64,000 nt of DNA from Lysobacter sp. ISL-50 (GTDB lineage: Bacteria; Pseudomonadota; Gammaproteobacteria; Xanthomonadales; Xanthomonadaceae): positions 62,001 to 126,000 of the forward strand of contig NZ_JAGGRI010000004.1 of assembly GCF_018612875.1 (NCBI RefSeq). Reading direction: 5' to 3'. Below, one piece after another: positions 8,717 to 18,200 of the stretch (position 1 is the first letter of the stretch; each line of letters opens with the position of its first letter). Position numbers and translations under genes: made by a program. The notes beneath the pieces were generated by a model. The model did not search any database and was not told the origin of the DNA. It saw only the letters and a program-made list of their open reading frames with translations.

Positions 8717-9408
8717 TGGGGGACGTGTTCTTCGGGTCGCGCGGCGAGAGGGGATTCCGGCAACCGCGTTAAACGATTGTGATACTCGGTGAGTGTGTGC
8801 AACACGTCGCCTGGCGGTCTGATGCGATAGAAGACGGCCTTATGTCACAAACGCTAATCACTTCATTGGCGCAATATCGTCACGGAAGCGATGATTTACA
8901 GGGTACGCGCGCCCAATGTTTCTGCGGCCTCTCGTCGAATAACGACTTTCGCACAGGAGTCCCAGTCATGGACGCAACTAGCCTTTCAGGTATGCGGCGC
9001 CGTTGCGCTCGCACAAGCCGGTTGCCCACGGGATCACCGCCTGCCACGACGGCGCGACAGAACTCCATCAATCGATTCACCTGGATTCTCCTGCTCTAAG
9101 GCGACGACGAGCTTTGCGTGTACCGTTCGGGTCGCAGTCGCATACATGCCCACGAAGCGCTCAACGTTGACGCTTCATGGGGCGCTTTCCGGGCTCGATA
9201 CCGCATGTCGTTGTTCTTGGCGACAAGAAAACGGCGATATCGATCGCAACGAAACCAGCCGTGACGCGCCTCTTGCATAGGCCCAGTGCGCGGATCGCAT
9301 TATCACAACGCGTCGATACCGTCAGTATCCGCGCGGCGGCGCCCATGGTGTTCGAACTTGCGATACAGCCCGTCATCGAGTCCACGCACTGAAGTGGAGA
9401 GCAACCTG
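8717..9408. other. Intergenic region before the FAAL-P450 gene
   Basis: About 690 bases without a convincing gene. Several short frames exist on both strands, but none resembles a known family or has a good ribosome binding site with coding bias. The promoter of the downstream megaenzyme gene must lie here or further upstream. A GGAGAG ribosome binding site sits 8 bases before its ATG. Confidence 0.5.
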
Positions 9409-12400
9409 ATGGATATCGCGATCCAGGCTCTGACGGCACAACTGCAAGCACACGCACAGCGCCAGCCGGACAAGGAGACCTTCACATTTCTCGGTCTCGA
9501 TGGGGCCAAGGTCGAAAGCCTCAGCTATGCCGAACTAGATCGTCGCGCCCGGCACATCGCCGCAATGCTTCAAGACCACGACGCGGGAGGGAAGCGCGTA
9601 GTGCTGCTGTTCCCTCCAGGCCTGGATTTCACCGTCGCGTTCTACGCGTGCCTATATGCCGGTGCTATCGCCGTCCCAGCCTATCCGCCCGATCCGGCAC
9701 GCCTGGATCGCACGCTTCCCCGCCTGCGGGCGATCGCCGCCGATGTTGATCCGGCCATCGTGTTGACCAGTGTCATGACTCAGGCCGCCGCCAAACATGT
9801 TTCGACGCTCGCTCCGGAGCTGGCCGCAGCTACCTGGCTCGGCGTGAACGAACCGATTGCCAGCAACGCTTCCGCTTACCGGCCGGTCGTTCCGGCTCCG
9901 GGCGATGTCGCCTTGATCCAGTACACCTCCGGCTCCACCGCCGCTCCCAAAGGCGTCATGGTTAGCCACTACAATATCCTCGCCAACGCGCAGATGTATC
10001 AACAGGTAGCGTCGTGGAACACGGAACGCGTCATCGTGTCCTGGGCACCCACTTACCATGACCTGGGACTGATGGCCGGCGTCGTTCTGCCAGTGGCTCT
10101 TGACGCCCCCGTCGTGCAGATATCTCCGCTCGACTTTCTGCGTCGTCCGGCGCTTTGGCTCCAGGCTATCCAGCGCTACGGCGGCACCGACACTAATGCT
10201 CCCAACTTCGCCCTCGACCTGTGCTCACGCAAGATCAGCGACCAGGAACGCCGGGCGCTAAATCTCAGCAGCCTACGGATTTGCCTGGTCGCCGCCGAAC
10301 CGGTGCGCCATGCGACCTTGGAACGGTTCGCTCACCGCTTCAGTCCAAGTGGACTGAAGCGCAATGCGTTGTTTCCTGCTTACGGCCTCGCCGAAGCTGT
10401 GGCCGGGGTGAGTTGCAATCCGCGTGGCGGTTGGCGAACGACCTACGTTGATGTCGATGAACTTTCCCGACACCGCTTCGTGGAAGTCGAGTCCGATCAT
10501 GCCAATGCCACCGTGCCGATGATCGCCTCTGGCGAGCCCTGCGTCGACGTGACTGTCGCCATCATCGATCCGGATACCCGCTTGCCTGCTGCTCCGAGCA
10601 CTATCGGCGAGATCTGGATCGATGGCCCCAACGTCGCGCTCGGCTATTGGCGGCGCGAGGCGGACAGCCGCGAAATCTTCGCGGCCGAACGCGCAGATGC
10701 TCCAGGCCGGCGCATGCTGCGCACCGGCGACCTGGGCTATCTCCATGACGGGCAACTGTTCGTTACTGGTCGGCTCAAGGATCTGATCATCGTCCGCGGT
10801 CGCAACTACTACCCACAGGACATCGAGCTCTCGGTCGAACTCAGTCATCCACGGATTCGCCCCGGCGCCACGATCGCCTTCGCGGTGGAACGCGAAGGCA
10901 TCGAATGCCCCATCGTCGTCGCCGAAATCGATTTCCGCCTCTTGCATGAAGATGCCGAGAAGAAAGCCGCCAGCCTGGAAATCCTGGCCGCGATCCGGGG
11001 CGCTCTCGCCGAGCAGCTTGGCTTGCAACTGCATGGCCTGGTTCTGATTGGCGCGCGTAATCTCGACAAAACCTCCAGCGGAAAAGTCGCTCGCCAAGCT
11101 TGCAAGATTCGTTATCTGCAGGGTCAGCTGGAAAGCGAGTTCGTCTGGCATCTCGGCCTGCCGGCCACTGCATCTGCCAACGGCACGAAAAGATCCACGA
11201 CTGGTGAATCCAGTGGCGATCTGACTGCCTATCTTCGGGGCAAGCTCGGCCCTGCTGTCGATGCCATCCTGCCTGGCCCCTGTGAGACCTCACTGCTTGA
11301 TCGATTGGGAATGGATTCGCTAGCCGTCACCGAGCTCGCGACGGATCTCGAGCATGACTTCCACATCCATTTGCCCATACCGAGCCTTCTCGCCGCCACC
11401 TCGTTCGACGAAGTATTGACATTGCTGCGGAAGGCGATCGCTCGCCGAGCCGACGTTCCTTCGACTGCCGCCTCGATCAATCGCTCGGCGATCGACCTGC
11501 AAGCGCTGAATGCACCGACGCCCCTCTTCTGCGTTGGGGGGATGTTCGGTCCGGTCACTTACCTTCTACCGCTGGCCAGAACCCTCGGCCAGACACAACC
11601 GCTGATTGGGCTGCAGCCGCCCGGCCTGGACGGCCACGAGGTGCCCATGCGCTCGGTCGAAGAGTTGGCACGTCACTACCTTACGGCGATCCGTGCCATA
11701 CAAGCCTCGGGTCCGTACCTGCTTGCCGGTCATTCGTTCGGCGGTCTGGTTGCCTATGAAATAGCGCGACAGCTGCGCGAACAGGGCGAGCGGATCGCCC
11801 AGCTCTTCCTGATCGACAGCTCCGCCGTGGCAGGCGACGACTCGAACGCGCCACTGTCGGAACTGATGGCACTCTACGAACTGGCTGTTGTTTCATCTCA
11901 GGCCGCCGGCCGGCCGCGCGACCTGATGCCGTTGCTGACCCTGCCCGCTGAGGAGCAACGAGCCGCGCTGCTTCGGGCTCTGCTCGGACAGGAGGTTCTA
12001 TTTCCGGGATCGAGCGCGGATAGTTTGCTCGCCACTTTCATGGCGAGCAATGACGCTATGATCCGTTATCGTCCGTCGGTCTATGCCGGAGCAGTTACGT
12101 TGTTCCGCGCCGGCGGCGGCTTGCCGCGAGGCATGCTTCATCCGGACAGGCAATTGCGCCTGCACTTCGCCGACGCCACGCTGGGTTGGGCGCCACACTG
12201 TCCCGCGCTGCGCATCGTTGACTTGCCCGGCGACCATGTCACGGTCGTGCAGCCACCCCATGTCGCGGCCTTGGCCGACGCGATCAGGCGTGCCATCCCT
12301 CCCGCTTCCGTCCCGATCGAAGCACACCGGCTGTCGACGGCGTCCTCTGCCCCAAATGCAGGACGGGCGATCTCCATCGGAAAAAGCGGGGTTCAGTTCG

Positions 12401-13644
12401 ACCCACTGCATGAGGCCTTCATCGAGAATCCGCATCCCTTCCTTGATCAGCTGCGCGAGCACGATCCGGTGCATTGGAACGCAGCCATGTCGGCGTGGTG
12501 GATCACCCGCTACGCGGATGTCTCGGCGGGCCTGCGCGACAAGCGCTTCTCGGTGGACAGCCGCAACGGGAGCCCGCAAGCCTCCGGCGACCTGCCCGTG
12601 TTGCAGAACGATCAGGAGCACTGGTCGCCGCTCAGCCAGGAACACCGCGCACGGAACGACACCGCGCTGACCCGATTCTATAACAACAACATGTTGTTCC
12701 TTGACCCGCCCACGCATACTCGCTTGCGGCGGTGCTTCGCGCCTCTGTTCGATCCGTCCAGCATGAAGAATCTGGCGCCCCACATCGATGAAATCATCGA
12801 AGCTTTGGTCGCCGAGATGCGTTTGCGTCGCGATCCGGAACTGATTCGCGACCTTGCCTTGGCCCTGCCCGTTCGACTGCTCTCGTCCATGTTCGGCATC
12901 CCCGACGGGGACGTTCCCACACTGGTCGAATGGGGACGCGTGTTGTCCCGCGGGTTCTATCCGATTGCCTCCGCCGAAGCGGTAGGACAGATTATCAACG
13001 CCGCCGACAGGCTCATGAGCTATCTGGCCGAGCACATCAGGAAACAACGCGGCGTCGGCGCCGGCGATCATCTGCTCGCTCACATGCTTAGCCAGCACGA
13101 TGAATCCGGTCTTCCGTTAAGCGACGAAGAAATCGTGGCTAACTGCACGCTGATGTTCAGCGCCGGCCTGGAAACCACTCCGGCCGCGATTGGCAATGCC
13201 GCCCTGGCTCTACTGCGTCACCCCGATCAGCTCAGCTTGTTGCGTGAGCATCCCGAATTCGCCGAGAACGCCGTGGATGAAATGCTGCGCTACGAGGGGC
13301 CGGTGATAACCACCTATCGTACGGCGCTGGAAGACGTCGAAATAGGTGGAAAACGAATCCGACGCGGGGACACGATTGCCTTTTGCCCGGCCGCGGCCAA
13401 TCGCGACCCGAGCATGTTCGCCGAGCCGCATCGACTGGATCTGGCACGCGACTCGAAAGCACACGTCGCATTCTCTCACGGCGTCCATTACTGCATTGGC
13501 GCTCCCCTAGCGAGACTGGAGATGCACGCTTTTTTGCGAGCCATGAGCCAGCAACACATCGAGTTAGAACCAGACGGAATACGCTGGCGGCCGAGCACTG
13601 TGTTCCGGCGGCTCGAGCGGCTTCGGATTCGCCTCCTCTCCTGA
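9409..13644 (+). CDS. Fatty acyl-AMP ligase / carrier / thioesterase / cytochrome P450 megaenzyme
   Basis: This 1411-residue protein has four domains. Residues 1 to about 570 are a fatty acyl-AMP ligase: YTSGSTAAPKGVMVSH, SWAPTYHDLGLM, PAYGLAEAVAGV, RTGDLGYL and the GRLKDLIIVRGRNYYPQDIE signature. A carrier domain lies at about 590-670, with the phosphopantetheine serine in GMDSL near 634. A type I thioesterase follows at about 695-975, with GHSFGG near 773 and a late GDH. A cytochrome P450 occupies about 995-1405: I-helix AGLETT, ExxR in VDEMLRYEG, and a heme-ligand Cys in HGVHYCIGAP near 1361. The likely route is loading of a free fatty or aryl acid onto the carrier, oxidation by the P450 and release by the thioesterase. 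Having the P450 after the thioesterase is unusual. The start is ATG 9409 with a GGAGAG site. No ketosynthase or condensation gene is nearby. Confidence 0.9.
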   Translation: MDIAIQALTAQLQAHAQRQPDKETFTFLGLDGAKVESLSYAELDRRARHIAAMLQDHDAGGKRVVLLFPPGLDFTVAFYACLYAGAIAVPAYPPDPARLDRTLPRLRAIAADVDPAIVLTSVMTQAAAKHVSTLAPELAAATWLGVNEPIASNASAYRPVVPAPGDVALIQYTSGSTAAPKGVMVSHYNILANAQMYQQVASWNTERVIVSWAPTYHDLGLMAGVVLPVALDAPVVQISPLDFLRRPALWLQAIQRYGGTDTNAPNFALDLCSRKISDQERRALNLSSLRICLVAAEPVRHATLERFAHRFSPSGLKRNALFPAYGLAEAVAGVSCNPRGGWRTTYVDVDELSRHRFVEVESDHANATVPMIASGEPCVDVTVAIIDPDTRLPAAPSTIGEIWIDGPNVALGYWRREADSREIFAAERADAPGRRMLRTGDLGYLHDGQLFVTGRLKDLIIVRGRNYYPQDIELSVELSHPRIRPGATIAFAVEREGIECPIVVAEIDFRLLHEDAEKKAASLEILAAIRGALAEQLGLQLHGLVLIGARNLDKTSSGKVARQACKIRYLQGQLESEFVWHLGLPATASANGTKRSTTGESSGDLTAYLRGKLGPAVDAILPGPCETSLLDRLGMDSLAVTELATDLEHDFHIHLPIPSLLAATSFDEVLTLLRKAIARRADVPSTAASINRSAIDLQALNAPTPLFCVGGMFGPVTYLLPLARTLGQTQPLIGLQPPGLDGHEVPMRSVEELARHYLTAIRAIQASGPYLLAGHSFGGLVAYEIARQLREQGERIAQLFLIDSSAVAGDDSNAPLSELMALYELAVVSSQAAGRPRDLMPLLTLPAEEQRAALLRALLGQEVLFPGSSADSLLATFMASNDAMIRYRPSVYAGAVTLFRAGGGLPRGMLHPDRQLRLHFADATLGWAPHCPALRIVDLPGDHVTVVQPPHVAALADAIRRAIPPASVPIEAHRLSTASSAPNAGRAISIGKSGVQFDPLHEAFIENPHPFLDQLREHDPVHWNAAMSAWWITRYADVSAGLRDKRFSVDSRNGSPQASGDLPVLQNDQEHWSPLSQEHRARNDTALTRFYNNNMLFLDPPTHTRLRRCFAPLFDPSSMKNLAPHIDEIIEALVAEMRLRRDPELIRDLALALPVRLLSSMFGIPDGDVPTLVEWGRVLSRGFYPIASAEAVGQIINAADRLMSYLAEHIRKQRGVGAGDHLLAHMLSQHDESGLPLSDEEIVANCTLMFSAGLETTPAAIGNAALALLRHPDQLSLLREHPEFAENAVDEMLRYEGPVITTYRTALEDVEIGGKRIRRGDTIAFCPAAANRDPSMFAEPHRLDLARDSKAHVAFSHGVHYCIGAPLARLEMHAFLRAMSQQHIELEPDGIRWRPSTVFRRLERLRIRLLS

Positions 13645-13788
13645 GCTAGCAAGCGAGCCACGGGGGACTGCAACGACTGGGTTGTTTGCTGCAACACGAT
13701 GAGCCCACCAGGCGGCACCCAACTCTAATCCGTCCGATCCTTGCTTGATCTAGACGATGTGCTTCTACCCGGAGATACCCTCAGCCGA

Positions 13789-13803
13789 AGCCGCTTCGCG
13801 GCT
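13789..13803. repeat. Short palindrome AGCCGC-TTC-GCGGCT
   Basis: A perfect 6-bp stem with a TTC loop lies about 145 bases after the megaenzyme stop. The same core GCCGCTTCGCGGC recurs at 16709 and 27460, each time downstream of a gene. It could be a dispersed hairpin or a weak terminator; there is no T tract. Confidence 0.5.
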
Positions 13804-13909
13804 CGTTCAAGTCACTAGTGGTGTTCTCCAGGAGGACTTCTCGTGCCGAGCTTGGACTCGCCGCACTGAGATCAGGCGGCTGGCCGTTTCCATCCATGTC
13901 GCTGCTCGA

Positions 13910-14275
13910 TTAATTTTTCGCGTATTCGAACAACTCGACCACATTTCCCGACGGGTCCTGAAGCAGGATTTGCCGTCCCGCTCCCGCCTCAGCGATGTCG
14001 CCACGGAAGCTTTCTCCAGCCTTTCGAAGCTCGCCGATCATTTCATCGAGATCATCAGTGACGATCATGAACCTGCTCCATCCACCCGGTTGAGGAGAAC
14101 CTCCTGCTTTTCCGGCACTGCCGGCTCCGGGCGCATTAAGAAAAAGATGCAGGTCTTCGCGGGCCAGTTCAGCGAATTTTCCTGGATTGTGCTTCGCGAC
14201 TGCAAAACCCAAGCGGTCCCGATAAAAGGCAACGGACTTGTCGATTTCGCTCGCAATGTATCTAACAGATGCCAT
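13910..14275 (-). CDS. VOC-family (glyoxalase/bleomycin-resistance fold) protein
   Basis: The 121-residue product is the size of a single VOC protein built from two beta-alpha-beta-beta-beta modules. The first module shows VRYIASEIDKSVAFYRDRLG and FAELAREDLHLFL. The second shows SRFMIVTDDLDEMIGELRKAG and closes with the hallmark LQDPSGNVVELFEYA. VOC proteins bind a metal and act as isomerases, dioxygenases or drug-binding resistance proteins; the sequence does not say which. It stands alone, with its start codon 257 bases from the hydrolase gene upstream on the same strand. Confidence 0.85.
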   Translation of the reverse strand: MASVRYIASEIDKSVAFYRDRLGFAVAKHNPGKFAELAREDLHLFLNAPGAGSAGKAGGSPQPGGWSRFMIVTDDLDEMIGELRKAGESFRGDIAEAGAGRQILLQDPSGNVVELFEYAKN

Positions 14276-14532
14276 GCGTCTATCTCCTTTGCGTAATGGG
14301 CGCGACGTGCTTGACCACGTAACTCGCAGCCGTTGTTAAGCGCAGCGCAGGGATAGTGATCACGCTCAGGCGTGATGATTCCTTGAAGAAAAAGTGAAAA
14401 TTCAGTGCCGGGCACTTGATGGTTCATTCAAGCCAAAACCGCTTCGCAGCACGGCTCGATCAGATGTCAGAAAATACCTGCTCGATCTTCGTCTCGGTAG
14501 CGGCGCGTCGCGGACAATCAAGCTCCCAGGGC

Positions 14533-15438
14533 TTACGGGTTTATGTGCGCACGGCTCAGGAAATCGCGCATGAGCGCTACCACCTCATCCAGGTTCGTTT
14601 CGAGCAGCCAATGCCCGCCATCCAGCAGATGCAGCTCCGCATCAGGCAGGTCGCGAAGGTAGGCCCTGGCCGATTTCTCCGGCATGTAGTGGTCTTGAGG
14701 TCCCCAGACAATCAAGGTCGGAGGGCGGCGCGAAGCAAGGTACTCGCGATGCCTGGGGAACCACTCCCGATTCTGCTTCAGCCCGACCAGCACATCCACC
14801 GCGACTTCCACTCGACGCGGAGTTGTCAGCGACCAATGCAAGGTCCACAGATCAGGTGGGATGCGTTCCGCCAGATCGGGCCGTACATGATTGAGGAACT
14901 CCTCGCGATAGCTCGCTTCGGTCACGGCCTCCCGCACGGCGTCCCGCATCGCCTCCGGCGACAGTTCCCACGTCTTCTCGATGTCGGCGTACTTGGGCCC
15001 CAACGCGTCCTCGTACGGGATATCTCCGTTCTGGATCACCTGCGCGACGATTCGCGATGGGTCCATCATCGCGAGCCGTGCACCGATGGGCGAACCGAAA
15101 TCATGCAGGTAGATCGCGAAGCGCGTTACGCCGAGCTTGCGCACAAATCCATCCAGGAATTTGGCGTAGCCATCGAATCCGTACGCAAAGTTCTCCGGGG
15201 TTGCGCTGAACCCGGTGCCGGGAAAATCCGGTGCAAGCAGACGCCATCGATCAGCGAGCTGAGGCATCAAATTCCGGAATTCGTACGACGAACACGGATA
15301 TCCATGCGGCAACAAAAGCACCGGCTTGCCTTCCTCGCCGGCTTCCCGGTAGAACGTGTTGATTCCGTCGACGTCGATTCGCTTGTGTCTGACCCGAACC
15401 TTCTCGTCAGACAAGCCCAAGGCGTTCGGAAGGCCCAT
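14533..15438 (-). CDS. Alpha/beta hydrolase (epoxide hydrolase/haloalkane dehalogenase type)
   Basis: The 301-residue product starts at ATG 15438, which has a GAGGA site 8 bases upstream; ATG 15465 is an in-frame alternative. Recognisable parts are the HGYP oxyanion-hole motif (LLPHGYPCSSYEF), the nucleophile elbow with Asp in YLHDFGSP, the acid region WGPQDHYMP and the catalytic His in DGGHWLLE. An Asp nucleophile indicates an ester-intermediate hydrolase acting on epoxides or haloalkanes rather than a Ser esterase. A clear paralogue lies at 34813-35691, with the same VHDFG.P elbow. It is not in an operon. Confidence 0.85.
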   Translation of the reverse strand: MGLPNALGLSDEKVRVRHKRIDVDGINTFYREAGEEGKPVLLLPHGYPCSSYEFRNLMPQLADRWRLLAPDFPGTGFSATPENFAYGFDGYAKFLDGFVRKLGVTRFAIYLHDFGSPIGARLAMMDPSRIVAQVIQNGDIPYEDALGPKYADIEKTWELSPEAMRDAVREAVTEASYREEFLNHVRPDLAERIPPDLWTLHWSLTTPRRVEVAVDVLVGLKQNREWFPRHREYLASRRPPTLIVWGPQDHYMPEKSARAYLRDLPDAELHLLDGGHWLLETNLDEVVALMRDFLSRAHINP

Positions 15439-16059
15439 GAACGGATCCTCGCGTGGAAGTTCCATCAGTTTCCGCGGGACGGATTTAATGATCGTGAAGT
15501 CCGCGTTACTGGAACGACAATGGATCAGAAGCGCCTCGGCCCTCGTGGCTCTTGGATGCTCCGCTAGCGACGTCTGCTTCTGGCCTATTCCGTTGAAAAA
15601 CCCGGTTGAGTCGGTCATCTGAAGCCGGTCCACTGACTTCCCATGCTCGCAACGAACTCATTCGAAGCCCGAGGTGGCCCCCGGAATACCGATGATCGAG
15701 GATGACGCGGTCCAGTGGAATGGTCGTCCTCAATCCATGCGTCCGGACCAGGATGTTCGAGCCTGGCAGGAGGTTATCCGCCATATGTGCCTCGGGGAAC
15801 AGAACCCATGCCGCTCACACCCCATAGTCCATCCCGCGTAGCCAAACACAGTATTCCGTGCCTGGCCAAGTCTGTGGGTTGCGTGGAAACGAAGGAAGAG
15901 AAACGCCCTGGGCGCAACTGTGGGAGCCATGGCGCCTGGGAACAAGCCTTCTTGACGGTCTCTTACGTTCTCTTGCTGTTTTATGCGGTCTAGCCACGGC
16001 TCGCCCAGCGGGCAGCGAATTAGCGCTCCACGACTACTCGGTTCCAACTGGAGGACGAA
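15439..16059. other. Intergenic region between divergent hydrolase and GNAT genes
   Basis: About 620 bases separate the two divergent genes. Minus-strand frames at 15815-15997 have few stops but match no family I know. The stretch may be a dispersed intergenic sequence; I cannot show that from one window. The GNAT gene has a GGAGG site at its 3' edge. Confidence 0.4.
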
Positions 16060-16653
16060 ATGACCCAGCCGTCAACCGATATACGCAGCGCCACTGTCGA
16101 TGAGATGCCGCGCGCCGTCGCAGCGATCGTTGCTGCATTTATCACAGACCCGCCCGCGCGATTCGCCTGGCCTTCGCCATTCGACTACATCCTGACCATG
16201 CCATTGGCCACCCGCGAATTCGCCGGCAGCAGTTTCAGGCACGGCACGGCCTATGTGTCCGCGGACTTCTGCGGCACCGCGCTCTGGCTGTCTCCTGGAG
16301 TAGAGCCCAATGGCGAGACCCTCGAAAAGATGTTCCGCGACACCGCAAAGCGCGAACACCTTGACGACCTGCTTGCTACGTTCGAGAAGATGGAACAGTC
16401 GCATCCTCGAGAGGCTCATTGGTATTTGCCTCAAATCGGCGTCGACCCGAATGCACAAGGCAAAGGCATTGGAGCAGCTTTGATGCGGCATGCTCTCGCC
16501 CGCTGCGACGAGGATCAAACGCTGGCATACCTTGAAGCGTCAAAACCTCAAAACATCCCGTTCTATCAGCGCTATGGTTTTGAGGTGATACGCGAAATCC
16601 AAATCGGCGCGGCGCCGCCCGTCACGCCCATGCTTCGCGCGCCTCGCCGCTAA
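16060..16653 (+). CDS. GNAT-family N-acetyltransferase
   Basis: The 197-residue product has the GNAT core. The acetyl-CoA pyrophosphate loop is seen in IGVDPNAQGKGIGAALM (Q..G.G pattern), preceded by the WYLPQIGV beta-strand. A late LEASKPQNIPFYQRYGFEVI region matches motif B (N..FY...GF). The N-terminal half contains a long helical segment typical of GNATs related to puromycin or phosphinothricin acetyltransferases. ATG 16060 has a strong GGAGG site 6 bases upstream. The substrate cannot be read from the sequence. The gene is single, with a short palindrome 56 bases past its stop. Confidence 0.88.
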   Translation: MTQPSTDIRSATVDEMPRAVAAIVAAFITDPPARFAWPSPFDYILTMPLATREFAGSSFRHGTAYVSADFCGTALWLSPGVEPNGETLEKMFRDTAKREHLDDLLATFEKMEQSHPREAHWYLPQIGVDPNAQGKGIGAALMRHALARCDEDQTLAYLEASKPQNIPFYQRYGFEVIREIQIGAAPPVTPMLRAPRR

Positions 16654-16708
16654 GTAAGCATGCCAGCGCCGTTTGCGGCTGGTTGCCTAGCAATTTATTC
16701 AAGCTCTG

Positions 16709-16721
16709 GCCGCTTCGCGGC
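16709..16721. repeat. Short palindrome GCCGC-TTC-GCGGC
   Basis: Second copy of the small hairpin core also found at 13789 and 27460. It lies 56 bases after the GNAT stop codon. The rest of 16654-16984 shows no gene; an AT-richer leader of about 50 bases precedes 16985. Confidence 0.5.
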
Positions 16722-16984
16722 GCATCGTAAATGGGTCGATTCGGGGCAGCTCTCGGCCCAGTCGATCTGCGCGACAAAGTGCATCGCCATGCGCTGGCCA
16801 GGCAGGACTGCCCGGCCTACAGCACGCAAGCTAATGCGTCGGCGCGGGGCCAACCGGCAGGAGCCGGTTTAGACGGGTTTAATAGCTTGGCCCGACGTCG
16901 GAGCTGATGTGCGCGACATTGACTTGCCTGCGATCGCAACATAATGAGACTAGACAATAATCACTCAAACGAGAGCAGCCAGTC

Positions 16985-17137
16985 ATGGCCATGCGCAACA
17001 AGGATGCGCGGGAAAAAATGGTTGGATGGATTGAGAACACAGGATTGCCATTAGAGATCGCAGCTGCGGCGGCGTTTCGACGGCATGGAGTCTACGTAGC
17101 TCACTCCGCGATCTATATCGATCCGCGGGCAGGTGTC
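16985..17137 (+). pseudogene. N-terminal fragment of a restriction-endonuclease-like (PD-(D/E)XK) protein
   Basis: From ATG 16985 (or ATG 16991) about 50 codons have good protein character: MAMRNKDAREKMVGWIENTG, then LEIAAAAAFRRHGVYVAHSA and a YIDP segment. This resembles the start of endonuclease-like proteins, where a helix (A..AF...G) and a YYxDPxxG strand precede the REID catalytic strand. Here the frame runs straight into the 3' end of the LysR gene at 17140 and the catalytic part is missing. It is a 5' remnant left by a deletion or insertion. The family assignment is tentative; the truncation is clear. Confidence 0.45.
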
Positions 17138-17139
17138 AG

Positions 17140-18066
17140 CTACTTGTCCAGCTCGGTCATCTGCGGGAGCTTGTCGGCCAGGAAGTCGAGCAGCGCTCTG
17201 ACCGCCGGCACCATCCCCCGGCGCGTTGGAAACACGGCATGCGCCACCAGTTCCCCGGCGGCCCAGTCTGGCAGCACCCGGCGGAGTTCTCCGCATTCCA
17301 GTGCCGCACGACATCCCAGCGCGGAGAGCAGCGCGATGCCCTGGCCATCGCGGGCTGCTTGAATCGCAAGGCTCCACACGCTGGTCATCAGGCGGGGCTC
17401 GAGTTCAATGATGCGCACTTCGGCTCCGGGACCGATCAGCTCCCACCGTTGCCTCGGAGCGTCCTCGATCAAGCTGATCGTGTCTGCGTGCTTTAGTTCA
17501 TCCGGTGACGCGATTGGCGCTCGCGATTCCAGGTAGGCGGGGCTGGCCACCAGGATTCGTCGGCTGGTACCGAACCGGCGCGTCACCAGTTCAGGATCCA
17601 TCCTCGATTCGGGGCGCAGCCGCACGGCAATGTCGATGCCCTCGGCCACGAGGTCCATGGCTCTGTCGGAGGCTCGAAGCTGAATGTTCACGCGCGGATA
17701 GCGCGCCATGAACTGCGACAGCCACGGCGTCAGATAAATCTCGGCCGCGCCGGCGGGACAGCTGACACGAACCAACCCCGCAGGCCCGGACGACGAGGCA
17801 TCGACCGCATCCTGCGCCGCCTGCGCTTCAGCAACCATGCCGCGGCAGTGCTCAAGAAAGCGCGCCCCCACTTCGGTCAGCTGGATCTTGCGTGTGGTGC
17901 GCTGGAAGAGGAGCACGCCCAACCGTTTCTCGAGTTGCAGAATGCGCAGACTCAGCTTGGACTTGGGAACCCCCAACGCTCTCCCCGCCGCTGAGAAGCC
18001 GCCATGCTCGGCCACCGCGGCGAAATAGTAGAGATCGTTCAGATCTTGCAGGGCGGCCTTGGACAT
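17140..18066 (-). CDS. LysR-family transcriptional regulator
   Basis: The 308-residue product starts at ATG 18066; a GTG five codons upstream is possible. The N-terminal winged helix shows LNDLYYFAAVAEHGGFSAAG, then SKLSLRI..LE..LGV.LF.RTTRK..LTEVG. The effector domain (about 90-300) has RV..P....Y.LTPWL..FMARYP.V and DLVAEGIDIAVRL. It is divergent from the quinone reductase gene, with starts 135 bases apart. That is the usual LysR arrangement, so it probably controls the downstream reductase/dehydrogenase/SnoaL operon and its own gene in response to an unknown, perhaps electrophilic, inducer (inference). Its 3' end abuts a truncated gene remnant. Confidence 0.92.
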   Translation of the reverse strand: MSKAALQDLNDLYYFAAVAEHGGFSAAGRALGVPKSKLSLRILQLEKRLGVLLFQRTTRKIQLTEVGARFLEHCRGMVAEAQAAQDAVDASSSGPAGLVRVSCPAGAAEIYLTPWLSQFMARYPRVNIQLRASDRAMDLVAEGIDIAVRLRPESRMDPELVTRRFGTSRRILVASPAYLESRAPIASPDELKHADTISLIEDAPRQRWELIGPGAEVRIIELEPRLMTSVWSLAIQAARDGQGIALLSALGCRAALECGELRRVLPDWAAGELVAHAVFPTRRGMVPAVRALLDFLADKLPQMTELDK

Positions 18067-18200
18067 CTGATTGTCATTCACTCACGAACAGTCTGTCGAT
18101 TTTATTCCCGGTTATCGCGCAATTGTCTACGGACTAGCATCTCCAGCCATCACCGCCGCTGGCTCGTCAGACCCACGGCCCCCTGACCTTGAGGTGCTCC

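Noticed and set aside
9286-9408. Upstream extension of the FAAL-P450 start
   Set aside because: The extra 41 codons are Arg/Ser-rich without homology, and ATG 9409 has a proper ribosome site and matches the usual FAAL start.
15730-16047. Minus-strand frames of 60-105 codons between hydrolase and GNAT genes
   Set aside because: Composition looks like non-coding GC-rich DNA; no start site or motif supports a gene.
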